A stretch of 64,000 bases of DNA from Cololabis saira (GCF_033807715.1 NC_084590.1:3933501-3997500); one strand, 5' to 3'; positions 43,256 to 55,632 are shown, numbered from the stretch's first letter. Notes: generated from the sequence alone by a model not told the origin. Translations and numbers: made by a program.

Positions 43256-46200
43256 TTAAGCCTTGTGCTGTCTTAGGGTCAAGGAGGGAGGAAGGGAGGA
43301 AGGAAGGAAGGAAGGAAGGAAGGAAGGAAGGAAGGAAGGAAGGAAGGAAGGAAGGAAGGAAGGAAGGAAGGAAGGAAGGAAGGAAGGAAGGAAGGGACGA
43401 AAGAAGGAAGGAAGAGAGGAAAGAAGGAAGGAAGGGAGGAAAGAAAGAAAGGAAGGAAAGAAGGAAGGAAGGAAAGAATGAAGGAAGGGAGGAAGGAAGG
43501 AAGGAAAGAAGGAAGGGAGGAAAGAAGGAAGGAAGGGAGAAAAGGGAGGGAAGAAGGAAGGAGAGAGCAGGAGAAAAGAAGGAAGGAAGCGAGGAAAGAA
43601 GGAAGGAAGGAAAGAAGGAAGGAAGGAAGGAAGGAGGGAAGGGACGAAAGAAGGAAGGAAGGGAGGAAAGAAAGAAAGGAAGGAAAGAAGGAAGGAAGGA
43701 AAGAATGAAGGAAGGGAGGAAAGAAGGAAGGAAAGAAAGAAGGGAGGAAAGAAGGAAGGGAGGAAAGAAGGAAAGAAGGAAGGAAGGGAGAAAAGAGGGA
43801 GGGAAGAAGGAAGGAAGGAAAGAAAGAAAGGAAGGAAGGAAGGAAGGAAGGAAGGAAGGAAGGAAGGAAGGAAGGAAGGAAAGAATGAAGGAAGGGAGGA
43901 AAGAAGGAAGGAAAGAAAGAAGGGAGGAAAGAAGGAAGGAAGGAAAGAAGGAAGGAAGGAAGGGAGAAGAGAAGGAAGGAAGGAAGGAAGGAAGGAAGGA
44001 AGGAAGGAAGGAAGGAAGGAAGGAAGGAAGGAAGGAAGGAAGGAAGGAAGGAAGGAAGGAAGGAAGGAAGGGACGAAAGAAGGAAGGAAGAGAGGAAAGA
44101 AGGAAGGAAGGGAGGAAAGAAAGAAAGGAAGGAAAGAAGGAAGGAAGGAAAGAATGAAGGAAGGGAGGAAGGAAGGAAGGAAAGAAGGAAGGGAGGAAAG
44201 AAGGAAGGAAGGGAGAAAAGGGAGGGAAGAAGGAAGGAGAGAGCAGGAGAAAAGAAGGAAGGAAGCGAGGAAAGAAGGAAGGAAGGAAAGAAGGAAGGAA
44301 GGAAGGAAGGAAGGAAGGAAGGAAGGAAGGAAGGAAGGAAGGAGGGAAGGGACGAAAGAAGGAAGGAAGGGAGGAAAGAAAGAAAGGAAGGAAAGAAGGA
44401 AGGAAGGAAAGAATGAAGGAAGGGAGGAAAGAAGGAAGGAAGGGAGAAAAGAAGGAAGGAAAGAAAGAAGGGAGGAAAGAAGGAAGGGAGGAAAGAAGGA
44501 AAGAAGGAAGGAAGGGAGAAAAGAGGGAGGGAAGAAGGAAGGAAGGAAAGAAAGAAAGGAAGGAAGGAAGGAAGGAAGGAAGGAAGGAAGGAAGGAAGGA
44601 AGGAAGGAAGGAAGGAAGGAAAGAATGAAGGAAGGGAGGAAAGAAGGAAGGAAAGAAAGAAGGGAGGAAAGAAGGAAGGAAGGAAAGAAGGAAGGAAGGA
44701 AGGAAGGGAGAAGAGAAGGAAGGAAGGAAGGAAGGAAGGAAGGAAGGAAGGAAGGAAGGAAGGAGGAAGGAAGGAAGGAAGGAAGGGACGAAAGAAGGAA
44801 GGAAGAGAGGAAAGAAGGAAGGAAGGGAGGAAAGAAAGAAAGGAAGCAAAGAAGGAAGGAAGGAAAGAATGAAGGAAGGGAGGAAAGAAGGAAGGAAGGG
44901 AGAAAAGAGGGAGGGAAGAAGGAAGGAGAGAGCAGGAGAAAAGAAGGAAGGAAGCGAGGAAAGAAGGAAGGAAGGAAGGAATGAAGGAAGGAAGGAAGGA
45001 AGGAAGGAAGGAGGGAAGGGACGAAAGAAGGAAGGAAGGGAGGAAGGGAGGAAGGGAGGAAGGAAAGAAGGAAGGAAGGAAAGAATGAAGGAAGGGAGGA
45101 AGGAAGGAAGGAAGGGAGGAAAGAAGGAAGGAAGGGAGAAAAGAAGGAAGGAAAGAAAGAAGGGAGGAAAGAAGGAAGGAAGGAAGGAAGGGAGAAAAGA
45201 GGGAGGGAAGAAGGAAGGAAGGGAGAAAAGAAGGAAGGAAGGAAAGAAAGAAAGGAAGGAAGGAAGGAAGGAAGGAAGGAAGGAAGGAAGGAAGGAAGGA
45301 AGGAAGGAAAGAATGAAGGAAGGAAGGGAGAAGAGAAGGAAGGAAGGAAGGAAGGAAGGAAGGGAGGAAAGAGGGAGGGAAGAAGGAAGGAAGGGAGAAA
45401 AGAAGGAAGGAAAGAAAGAAGGGAGGAAAGAAGGAAGGGAGGAAGGAAGGAAGGAGGGAAGGGACGAAAGAAGGAAGGAAGGGAGGAAAGAAAGAAAGGG
45501 AGGAAAGAAGAAGGAAGGAAAGAATGAAGGAAGGGAGGAAGGAAGGGAGGAAGGAAGGAAGGAAGGGAGGAAAGAAGGAAGGAAGGGAGAAAAGAAGGAA
45601 GGGAGGAAAGAAGGAAAGAAGGAAGGAAGGGAGAAAAGAGGGAGGGAAGGAAAGAAAGGAAGGAAGGAAGGAAGGAAGGAAGGAAGGAAGGAAAGAATGA
45701 AGGAAGGGAGGAAAGAAGGAAGGAAGGAAGGGAGAAGAGAAGGAAGGAAGGAAGGAAGGAAGGGAGGAAAGAGGGAGGGAAGAAGAAGGAAGGGAGAAAA
45801 GAAGGAAGGAAAGAAAGAAGGGAGGAAAGAAGGAAGGGAGGAAAGAAGGAAAGAAGGAAGGAAGGGAGAAAAGAGGGAGGGAAGAAGGAAGGAAGGGAGA
45901 AAAGAAGGAAGGAAGGAAAGAAAGAAGGGAGGAAAGAAGGAAGGAAGGAAAGAAGGAAGGAAGGAAGGGAGAAGAGAAGGAAGGAAGCGAGGAAAGAAGG
46001 AAGGAAAGAAGGAAGGAAGGAAGGAAGGAAGGGAGGAAAGAAAGGAAGGAAGGAAGGAAGGAAGGAAGGAAAGAATGAAGGAAGGGAGGAAAGAAGGAAG
46101 GAAGGGAGGAAAGAAAGGAAGGAAGGAAGGAAGGAAGGAAGGAAAGAAAGGAAGGAAGGAAGGAAGGAAGGAAAGAATGAAGGAAGGGAGGAAAGAATGA

Positions 46201-46574
46201 AGGAAGGGGAGGAAAGAAGGAAGGAAAGAAAGAAGGGAGGAAAGAAGGAAGGAAGGGAGGAAAGAAGGAAGGAAGGGAGGAAGAAAGGAAGGAAGGAAGG
46301 AAGGAAGGAAAGAATGAAGGAAGGGAGGAAAGAAGGAAGGAAAGAAAGAAGGGAGGAAAGAAGGAAGGAAGGAAAGAAGGAAGGAAGGGAGAAAAGAAGG
46401 AAGGAAGGGAGAAAAGAGGGAGGGAAGAAGGAAGGAGAGAGCAGGAGGAAAGAAGGAAGGAAGGAAAGAAGAAGGAAGGGAGGAGCAAAGAAGGAAGGAA
46501 GGAAGGAAGGAAGGAAGGAGGAAAGAAGGACAGGAGAATGAGGTGATTTTGACCCAAACACAGTACAAGGTTAA
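43256..46574 (+). mobile_element. Array-bearing TTAA (piggyBac-type) MITE, copy 2
   Basis: TTAA (43256-43259) is followed by GCCTTGTGCTGTCTTAGGGTC. At the other side TGACCCAAACACAGTACAAGG precedes TTAA (46571-46574). The reversed right end matches the left at most positions. Everything between the two ends, except short edges such as GAGGTGATTTTGACCC, is an AAGG-type array. The ends therefore border the array exactly, as in the copies at 1-154 and 59199-59745. Confidence 0.85.
43284..46540 (+). repeat. 3.3-kb purine-only AAGG/GGGA array with higher-order structure
   Basis: The plus strand is almost entirely A and G, with rare C (GCGAGG, GAGCAGG, GGACGA) and T (AATGAAGG). Marker variants recur in order: GGACGAAAG at 43395, 44071 and 44786; GAGAGAGCAG at 43561, 44237 and 44926. 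The spacings (676, 676, 689 and 715) point to tandem duplication of ~0.68-kb blocks. Very long frames (poly LPSF or EGRK) are artefacts. Confidence 0.95.
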
Positions 46575-47984
46575 CATTGATGTGTCAACTGAATATATTT
46601 TGTGGTGTTTTTTTTTAAACAATAACCAACTCAGAATAAAATTGGATAAAAATACACAGACCTGTAAGTGACCTTGAAGCATGGCTAGTAATAGAAACAG
46701 TGACTATAAACGTGATACAGTAGCAGATTTCCAAAATGAAAGTCCTAAACTTCCTCCTCATCATCTCTGCTGCTTTCTGATCGTATCTTTGTCACTAATG
46801 CATTAGACACAATTTGCTTGCCATGTTAAATATTGCAGCAGCTGCTCCATTATGTCTATGACTCCCAAGGACACAATGCGTCTATTACAGACACGCTTTT
46901 GGCTTTCACAAAATTGTAGTATTTGACATAGTGGGAATGAAAGTGAGTTCTAAATGAACATGATTTCAGCTCCCATCAACTACAAATACAACGTCCACGT
47001 CCTTCATTATCTAGGACAGCAAATAAAAACAGAAAAAATGCTTCCGCTCTTAAAAACCTGAGACACATGAATATCTCCCCATCATTTCTTATTAATTCCC
47101 AGAACTATCCGAGTTGTGGGGAAGTGAGAGTCACAGCAGGTCAGGGCAGCCTGGTCCTTCCCAGCTTATAGGTCTCCTTAGGAGAGATATTGATGATGGT
47201 TGGGAGGAGACTTTGCTAAATGAGCCTCAGCAATGAGCTGGAAAATGAGTAATGTTCCCTGGGCGAGCCCAGGGTAGTCGGGCTTGCCTCAGCATCCCAC
47301 GGCCTGCCTATTCCTCATGAATAAGATGAACGGAAAACATGCAAATGTGTATACTCGGGAATACAAAGGTGCATGTTTACAGCTCACTATTTAGTATCAT
47401 TTAACTTTGGAAATCTAATTGGAATATGTTCTTATGCGGAGTACGCTTACATGTTTTCTTTAAGCTCCTTTATGAGGGATGGAATAAACTAGTGTGTAAA
47501 TGAATGCAAACAACGTGGTATCAGCATGTCTGGTTCCAGAGTCATTACACTGATTGATATACTGAATTGGACGATAAAAAAAATGTCAAGGGATTTTAAA
47601 ACAGTTGAAAATGTTCTATATCTTCAAAAATCATGAAAAAGATATAAATAATAATAATGTCAAGATATCTATTGTTGTCAGTATTTGTATTCGACAGCGC
47701 TGGGCATGTTTGAGGTGACGTTACAACACTATTATAATTATAATTATCATGATTATTATTATCATGATTATTGTCATGTCTAAAGGCTATAAAAAGATTG
47801 AGTGCAAGTTTGTGATGGAACTTAAACTCCTATATATTGGATTAAATTTGCAACCTAATGCTCCTTCCCCCATTAAATTTCCCATACTGTACTGGAACTT
47901 GAATTTGTGTTCTAATTTATTAAAATTTTTACTGTTTATATTTGTTAATTTTAATTCTATTATAATGTACTTAAAATAAATGAT
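46575..47984. other. Gene-free; candidate conserved block at 47090-47560
   Basis: The stretch around GAAAATGAGTAATGTTCCC and GGAATATGTTCTTATGCGG is complex and repeat-free. A CATGATTATTATTATCATG-type palindrome lies at about 47748-47768. No coding features were seen. Confidence 0.3.
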
Positions 47985-48066
47985 TTTTGCATCTTGCGGT
48001 GTGTTCTCTGTGCACTTGAATGGCCTCATACATGAAATGTGCTATACAAATGGGCTTGCCTTGCTG
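47985..48066 (+). repeat. LINE/SINE 3' tail remnant
   Basis: ATGAAATGTGCTATACAAAT followed by GGGCTTGCCTTGCTG is a decayed form of the CTATACAAATAAA...CCTTG tail of fish LINEs. Confidence 0.5.
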
Positions 48067-49731
48067 TATATGTGACATATCACATGGTTTGACAGATGTC
48101 ACCACCTATCCCTTATTGCATCCCTATAATTTATGATAAAGTAACATTGGATGAACAGAGACGAACCATGTATTGGTGTCTCAGTGTAAAATAATGCAGA
48201 TAAAGAAAAATACTGTATAAATGTGTGTGAATGGATGGATATGCTACAGTATGTACTGTGTCATCAAGACTTCAAGAAAACACTATGTAAATGTGATTAT
48301 TTTAACACATTGAGGCAAATAAAAGATGAAAAAGTACCAGCGTAACACCGTTGCCAGAGGGAATGAATGCTGCATGATGATGATGAGATGTTTGTGGCGA
48401 TAGAATTTGAAGGCTAGCAAGTTGTTGTTTAGTGATCTAACAGTTTGACTTATATAAGATTTGTCTTAACATTCCTAATTTGTAAGTCAGGTGTATTGTC
48501 AAATAAGGACTGTTTTCAGCATGAGCTTTGTTCCATTGTAAATATTTAGAAAATTCATAGACTGATAAAGACCTTTGCCAATTCCCTGCACACAGCTACC
48601 CATCCATTTTTGATGGATCTCTGAATCCAAAACATATAAGGTTACTCATCCAAATCAACAGCATTGCATTATTTTCACTTTATTTGCTGGGATCATATAG
48701 CCTCTGCAAAAGAGAAGAAACACTCCCGGTTTAAGTGTTGCCCTCCTCCTGCTCACTTTCTCTCTCCATCTTCCCCATTTTCGCACTCTCGCCTCCAATC
48801 CACCATTATTACTGCTTCCAATACTCCAGAGGGCAAACAAACTTTTAAAAAATTCCCCATAACCCACCAAGCGTAGCCCATTTACCTCTCCATGCAATTA
48901 ACTGCGCCAACATTTACAATAATATGATTACAGACACTTTGGCAAAGTCATGGGGGGAACGCAGGGCATATTAGGTATCAGCAAGGGGTTGATCGTAATG
49001 GTCGCGTTTCCTGGAGACTCACATTTTCTTTTGCACACAATAGTGAGAGCCACTAAATTCTCCTCAGGCAGTAAAAACCAATGCACTGGAACAATGATAA
49101 CAAACAGAGGCAACCACTTTCTTTCTCATCACTCCGTTATTTTATTTCTTTTGCTTTGGAGGCTAGGCTTTTTTTTTTTTTGCTACTTCTTGAATGCTTT
49201 ACCTTAACTCCTCACACCCACAACACCCTTTTTCTCCCTGATACAACCCCTCAATTAATTAAATCTTTCATGACCATGTAATTTCGAACATTAGTAAGTC
49301 ATAAACTTGCCATGAGTCTTGAAATGATGTGCTGGCCCTCAGCAATTTGTTTGTAATTCCTTTTTCATGAGACAACAGCCCCATAGGGTCCCATAGATCG
49401 TGCAGAGTCCCCACTGTGTCTTACTCACAGCCATGACAAGCTGGATAAGTGGGGTCCTCGTTGGGCTGAGAGGAGTCTCTCATGATGCCCGAGCAGCCTG
49501 GCACCCATTCTGCAGCTCTCAAAAGACCACTTAGAGCCGCAGAGACAAAGACTGTTATCGCTCCAATGCATGCATCTCCACTTTTATGTTTTTCTATTAA
49601 AGATAAACGTCCTACAAATACAATATGCTCATTAAATAGATGTTCCAACGAAATCTAAATATATTAAAAAAATGTGTTGTTACTTGTGGTGATGGTGCAA
49701 ACTTTTTTTTTGGTGAATTTACAATTGCAGC
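48067..49731. other. Gene-free; candidate conserved block at 48650-49130
   Basis: 48860-49060 has even composition, with motifs such as TCTCCATGCAATTAACTGCG and GTAATGGTCGCGTTTCC and no repeat signs. A T12 run lies at 49170-49182. No coding gene is supported. Confidence 0.3.
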
Positions 49732-49868
49732 CAACTTGGTCCCCAACCTTTTCCTTACTGCGGACCGGTTTAATGTCTGACAATATTTTCACAGCCCAAT
49801 CTAAAGGTGTAGCTGATAAAAACTAAATAAAAGGACAAGATCGGCATTAAAAACTGTGTTATTTTCTC

Positions 49869-49869
<1 letters not shown>

Positions 49870-49922
<53 letters not shown>

Positions 49923-49945
49923 TATAATAATAATAATTAGAATAA
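49870..49945. repeat. (TAA)n microsatellite
   Basis: About 50 bp pure AAT/TAA units followed by imperfect ones. Confidence 0.95.
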
Positions 49946-50592
49946 TTATAATAATAATGAAGAATAAAACATCATTTTCGAAAAAATTAAATAAAATAAT
50001 GGAAATTGTAAATTACCTTTAATATGAGTATTTCTATCAATGTGTTTTTATGTTTGTTTTCTCATTAACGTTATTTAAAGCCAGACTTTTATTTTATTTA
50101 TTATTTATTAAGGAGACCGATATTTAGTGCTTTTATTTTGAAGGCGTCTCACAGAGACCTTATAAACATCCGGCGCTTCGGACTTTAACAGTTAAAGTTT
50201 AACAGCAGTAGAAAGTGTGTCTGCAGGACTAAACGAGTGTCAGGAATGCTAAAGTGTGTTTAACTGACACAAAAAGCTCCTGCTGATGAGGATTTGTTTT
50301 CTTTGCAAATGTTATTCCGTATTTATGTCCAGCTTGAGTTTGGTTGCCATGGTTACTCATGTATTGTGGTTAACGAGCTGTTATTGCCGACCGAGCAGGG
50401 CTCTGTATTTAAGTTAAATGAAACTTATATGAATGTAGAAAGACTAACTCTATTTTATTTTATTCCTTTATAGCTGTTACGATGTGTTTTCAGTGTATTT
50501 ACATCCAAGGAATAAAAACATTGTGAACCTTCAGTTTGAGAGTCATCCATCATCAGGGGATTCTACAGAAATTATTTCTTCTCTCTGTGCGG

Positions 50593-50666
50593 CCCGGTAC
50601 CAGACGACCCACGTCCCGGTACCAGACGACCCACGTCCCGGTACCAGATGACCCACGGCCCGGTAC
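50593..50666. repeat. 22-bp minisatellite at the hAT right end
   Basis: Three copies of CCCGGTACCAGACGACCCAC plus GT start at 50593, 50615 and 50637, with a partial fourth copy. Confidence 0.93.
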
Positions 50667-50693
50667 GGGCCGCAGCCCGGGGGTTGGGGACCA

Positions 50694-53324
50694 CTGCTCT
50701 AGGTCACAGAGAGGTCTCCCCCCCCGTTGAGCTGCTGTCGGGGTCAGCGCTCCCCGTTCACCTCACTCTCCAGCCGTCCCCTGCAGCACGGGAGTCCTGA
50801 TCTTTATCACACAGGCTGGACGAGACATTGGTTTACTCCAGTGTCCTCAGTGAAATAAAAAGTCCTTATCACTACGGGAAAAGCCCAGACTGAAACTGCG
50901 GTCGGTCATCTGTGAGATACCCTGGAAAGAAGTATGACACCATTGTAAATATACTTTAGCCACTATTCCTCGCCTCCACACTGAAACACATTTATTTAAA
51001 AGTGAGACAAAAAAAGGTTTGTTATCGTGGAATAACATGACATCATCATTCAGGAAGCTTTTAGAAGCTTTTAGTGTTTTTAGTTAAACATACTTTAAGC
51101 ACCTTCCAGATTCTAAAACACTTCCTGCTTCATGAAATGAGTTTTTTTCCATTTCATCCTGCAAAAGTTAGGATCGACAAATTACTCAAGTATCAAGCAG
51201 ACTTTCAAAATAATAATAATGTCAGAGGTATCAAATAATGAATGTCCTCTTTAATGGGCTTTAAAGGCAAGTGACTTGTAAAACTATTCTAAAATCTGTA
51301 AAGAGGAGGACTTGAATGAATTATTAACGAATTTGTTCATTTTCATGTATTTTTCTTTTGGACGCAACATTATAATCATCAGTTTTTTTTTCTTAATATG
51401 ACTTAATATGACATACTGAGACGAGAAGCTTTCCCTCGCCCAGGCATCCTGCACTGACGCTCAAATCAAGTCTCATTCGAACACAAAACACAAAAATCAA
51501 AGGGGAATTTTCTCCGTCGTACAGTTTACATGCATGTGTTTTCCCATGTGCGCTTGTTTGTGTGTCTGTGGAGGACAAAGAGAAAGAGAAAAAGAGAGAC
51601 TGATGTTCCTTCAGCTCTTTTGTCCGTGCTGATCCACAGAGAGGTTAACGGCATTGATGCCTGGGTGATTCCAGCTCAAGCACTCTCATCAGCAGCATTA
51701 TTCTCTCCGCCGGCTGCACCCTGACCTCCCAATAACCATACACTATTGTTTCTATTTACCATTTGCCAGACATGGAGGGGAATACCGGAGAAAAAGCATG
51801 GCAGGAAAAAAAAGAGAGTCTGGGCTTGCTATTGATTGGTTTCCACATGTATTGAAACCAGATATTGATTTTCTTTCTTTTTTTTCAAATGGGAAAAAGT
51901 GCATTGTCCGACCAAACGAGATTTCTGTGGGGATTTTGGGAAGGAGGAGTTGAAATGAGCATCCGGTGCACCGTTGTCTCCTGTGGATTGTGTATAGGGC
52001 TCTGGTAATTGAATTGAGCGGCGAGGCCCCTTCTCCGATACGTGCTCTCTTAAGAGTTTTAGGCGTTTCAATGTATCTGTAATATTTCAGCTGAAAACAC
52101 TTCAAGAAGTGGAAAAGTTTTGGAAGAAACATTTAATTCAGTTCTTCGTTTATGAAGATGAAATATATATGCATTAGTACTCAATTACTGCAGTAAATGA
52201 GTTGGGTACTTGTGTTACTCCTCTTATTTTACTAACATATTTTATCGATTAAGAAATTAAAATGCAACATTAACAACATACAGTTTTTCACATGCTGATG
52301 AGAAGACGGGAGTACGAAATAGCATTTTAATTCAGATATTAGTTATTTTTGGAATGGCGAAGCTGCTGTGAGAGGATTGTTTTTACTTTCTTTACACCTG
52401 CAAATTCAGACATTACTGAAGAGAAATTAGTTTGTTTATCCAGAGTTTTGAGAACAACAGTTTTGCTTCTTTTCTGCATCGTTATCTGATTCACAGCTAG
52501 ATGATAAGACACTCAACTGGTTGAATAAAAAAAAGGTAAAATAGATAATTTAAGACAGAAAGCAATTCATGGATTTATTTATTTTTTAAATGGGACAAAA
52601 AATACAATACATGCGTTCAAAGCTACAAAACAATAAGATAGACTGTAGTTTCGGTAGTAAGATATTCATCAACAATTAACAAAAACATGATAATATGGTG
52701 CAAAAAATAGACTACACACACACACAAAATGTAACTTTGGCATAATTATTGGCAACCTACCTTTATAGTTAGTTGTTTTTTAAATCTCCTCCTGACATTT
52801 ATAGCTTGTTGGTAATTTCTACCGTTCCTTCATATTAAATGGGAGTTTTATTTGTCGTAAATCATGTGCTTAAAAAATAAGAGATCTAAATCATTTTGAT
52901 GATGTCTGTAATTTCCACTTAACAGTAATAAAATGAAGATCCACAAAAGTGTTAACAGGAAGACGGAGTCATTTCCTGTTTCATTCAAACCAGGAATTGA
53001 ATATTTCAAATTCACATTTTCTGAAATTGAAACATAAATTGTTCAGTGAGTAAAACTGTCAAATCTGTAGAATTTGCATAGGTAACTAAGGAAAATTACT
53101 ATAACTATATATCTACTATACTATAAAAACTATAAAATATGTGTATGACGAGTAGTACTGTACTTTAGGGGTGAAAGAGATCTCATGCCTTATTCAGAAA
53201 AGTTATTTTAAGTGAGTGCAAAAGACAAAAAAAACTTGAATCTGTGATTTGTTAATTACTCTTAACGCTCATTTAAAAATACACATGTAAAGGTAAGTGA
53301 CTGACGTGATTATGATGTGAGTGC
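50694..53324. other. Gene-free; candidate conserved block at 51640-52080
   Basis: 51640-51740 and 51900-52080 are complex, with balanced GC and no repeat ends (for example GGAGTTGAAATGAGCATCC). The rest is AT-rich. A stretch at 52560-52640 (GGGACAAAAAATACAATACA) might be a LINE 3' UTR on the minus strand, but the evidence is thin. Confidence 0.3.
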
Positions 53325-53622
53325 ATCATTTATTTTTTGTACCTGCTTCTAAACATATTTTTAAAATCATTGCCTTTAATGTATTTATTATGCACTTAAT
53401 GGGGGACTTATATTATCTCTTTGTTCTCTCTTATTTGATCTAAGCTATGGTTTACAGCATCTAAGTCCAGCAGTACTTGTGATTGCCCAATGGATGTTGC
53501 TTTACATTGATTGTGTGGTTTGTTTTTGTCACATATGTTAACTGTACACGCACTGATGCTGATGCTTTTACACAAACAAAGTTCCTAACTGATAAATAAA
53601 GTTATTTGATTTGATTTGATAA
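53325..53622 (+). repeat. LINE 3' UTR with (TTTGA)n tail
   Basis: The sequence ends GATAAATAAAGTTATTTGAT plus TTGAT repeats, the tail of a fish LINE. The upstream part has no coding remnant. It directly abuts another LINE end. Confidence 0.55.
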
Positions 53623-53629
53623 GAATGTG

Positions 53630-54072
53630 ATAGATTGATCTGTCCACACAGACAGCTGGAGACAGAACAACTTCCTGTTAGAGTGTGAACATTACAAAGA
53701 CATTAGATCTAAGTTCTTTCCTAAAATTAAACAACAAGTCCAGGATTTTGATTCCCTCTCAGATCAGGACAAAATCCAACATTTAATTGGAGAAAAAAGG
53801 AAAGTGCTTTAGAAGAAGCTAAATACATCAGTGGATGTCATAGTCTCCTTATCCTTATACAGTCTCCCTGCCTATTCATGTAAAATAGTTCTGTATATAT
53901 ATATATATATTGTATGCATGTGTTAGTTATTTAATGTTACATATTTATTGTAATTGTGTTAATATTTCATGTATTAATTGTATTGTGGTGTGTTGTATGT
54001 ATATGTTTGCTTTTGGCAACAATGGTTACCATTCATGCCAATAAAGCCAATTTGAATTGACTTGAATTGATT
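53630..54072 (+). pseudogene. LINE ORF2 C-terminal remnant with TTGAATTGA tail
   Basis: Codons at about 53670-53811 read FLLECEHYKDIRSKFFPK and then DSLSDQDKIQHLIGEKRK before a stop. This matches the extreme C-terminus of a fish LINE (HFL-EC--Y--IR--FFPK pattern). After a short UTR with a TA run, it ends CCAATAAAGCCAATTTGAAT and TTGAATTGA repeats. It is strongly 5'-truncated. Confidence 0.75.
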
Positions 54073-55285
54073 GCCATGTAAACTTGATACCATCATTTAT
54101 TTGGACTCAAAGCTCTTTCTCAAACAAGTTTGCTCAGATTTGGGCTCATGCAGGAATAGCATATCTTTCACATAAAAGACTACCACATGACTACAACTTT
54201 TTCTAACCTTTGAGAACCAAAACTTTGACATGTACTATTCCATTTCAAACCAGAATCCGCTTCCATCTCCATCTTTGCACGCAGCTGAACTCAGATACGT
54301 GTGGGCTGGCCGTCTCTGCCGCCTTATAGAGGTTTGTGAGTCGTCTCGGTGGTCGCAGCCACAGCCTTGACTGCCTGCTTCTCATTCAGTCTGTGTCAGC
54401 CTGCTCTCCCACTCAATTTGCAATTAAGACCAAATTTAGAGCAGTGAAGCCTGAAGGCAGGTGGGTGTCCGCACCAGAAACACGTTGCCTAGCAACTGGG
54501 GATGACGAGTCGGGAGGATGTACCTGAGCTGTAGGGGGCAATGTAAGGAGGAACTGTGCATGTTTTACTGTGGCTGGATGAGATTGTGACAGGGTTGTTG
54601 CTGATAAATAACATTCACAAAGTGGTCGGCAGTTTTAATCTGTTCTGCTTCAAATCATTTGATTGAAATAAAAAAAAAAAGATCAGCAAATCATTTATTA
54701 TTTTTTGTGTTTTTACTGTTCTTGGACATTAAACTGAAGCCCTTAACCGTGTTTCATCGGGATGTTTCTTTATTAGCCTAAATACAGCTTGACACATTTC
54801 CTATTCCGAGTCTTGTGTAGATTTTTAGCCCTTTGTGTCTGCACTTAAATTCAAACGCTACAAATAAAGCCTTTTTGCTGTTTTGTGGAAACTGCATACT
54901 TTTGTCTCAGCCCAACAACATATTTTTCAGATGATTCAACTGAATGAAGTAGTTGAATCTGCCTGTCAATGAGGGCTATTATTATTGTGATTGGTTGTTC
55001 TTTGTGAACAATGAGTTCTACAGTATACATGCATTTGTAATTAAATTGTATTTGTTGACACAGTTTTTGGGTACACTAAACAGACCAGAATACACCTTAC
55101 TGACGTAGATGAATGTGAAAGTGAAATAGTAAGAACATATTTTTACTTCATATAAAATATAGATTTTTGAGTATTTTACAGACTGCTACTTCTTTTTGTA
55201 CTTCTAAAGTTGAGTTGTAGTTGACAAAACTCTGCCACATATCCCGGAACACAACACCTATTTCTGCACCATGTCTGTACTTTAC
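54073..55285. other. Gene-free; holds an RFX-type motif
   Basis: A perfect GTTGCCTAGCAAC lies at 54484-54496, in a stretch (54290-54540) of balanced, repeat-free composition. The remainder is AT-rich. Confidence 0.35.
54484..54496. promoter_or_regulatory. Perfect palindromic RFX X-box-like motif
   Basis: GTTGCCTAGCAAC, identical to 11782-11794 but here in apparently non-repeat sequence, so the better candidate for a real RFX site. No neighbouring gene is visible in the window. Confidence 0.4.
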
Positions 55286-55613
55286 TTAAAGGAGCTTGAG
55301 GCAGGATTGAGGCAGGATTTATGAAAAAAATGTGTATACGTTTTAAGTTTTCTAGTAATAATATCAGATGAAGCGTTTCAAACCAAAAAGAATGTTTCCT
55401 CTAGTGTATCTCTCCTTTGCCTTGAACAGGCTGTTGCTGCAAAATGTGCTGCAATTGTGACCGGAGTTTCCCGCGCTGTCCTGCGGATGTGACGTCACAT
55501 GACGCTGCATGTGCGTTCTCCCCGTTCTCCCGTGCCGGCTTCACTGTTGGCTGCAGTACCCCCAACGGCCATCGTGGTGAAGGGTGGCGCTAGAGAGTCT
55601 CATTTCTTAAAAG
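55286..55613 (-). mobile_element. TTAA-bounded MITE (family AGGAGCWTGAGGC), copy 2, truncated
   Basis: TTAAAGGAGCTTGAGGC at the left, then an inverted match to the whole of 40987-41323 down to CTCATTTCTTAAAAG. The last ~20 bp (outer end) are missing or replaced. GATTGAGGCAG is locally duplicated. It carries the same CRE palindrome at 55487-55500. Confidence 0.85.
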
Positions 55614-55632
55614 GAACGTCTCGTAATGTGCA

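Larger units (their letters stand above)
49732..50693. mobile_element. hAT-type element with GGTCCCCAACC ends
   Basis: The left end ACTTGGTCCCCAACC is decayed. The reversed right end CAGTGGTCCCCAACC is the classic hAT form, and CTGCGGACCGG recurs inverted as CCCGGGCTGCGGCCC near it. No 8-bp duplication is recognisable. The interior carries a TAA array (49870-49945) and a 22-bp minisatellite. It is non-coding. Confidence 0.75.

Noticed and set aside
43242..46682. Open frames over 1000 residues long of Leu-Pro-Ser-Phe or Glu-Gly-Arg-Lys repeats
   Set aside because: They are simply the AAGG array read in any frame; absence of stops follows from the purine-only composition.
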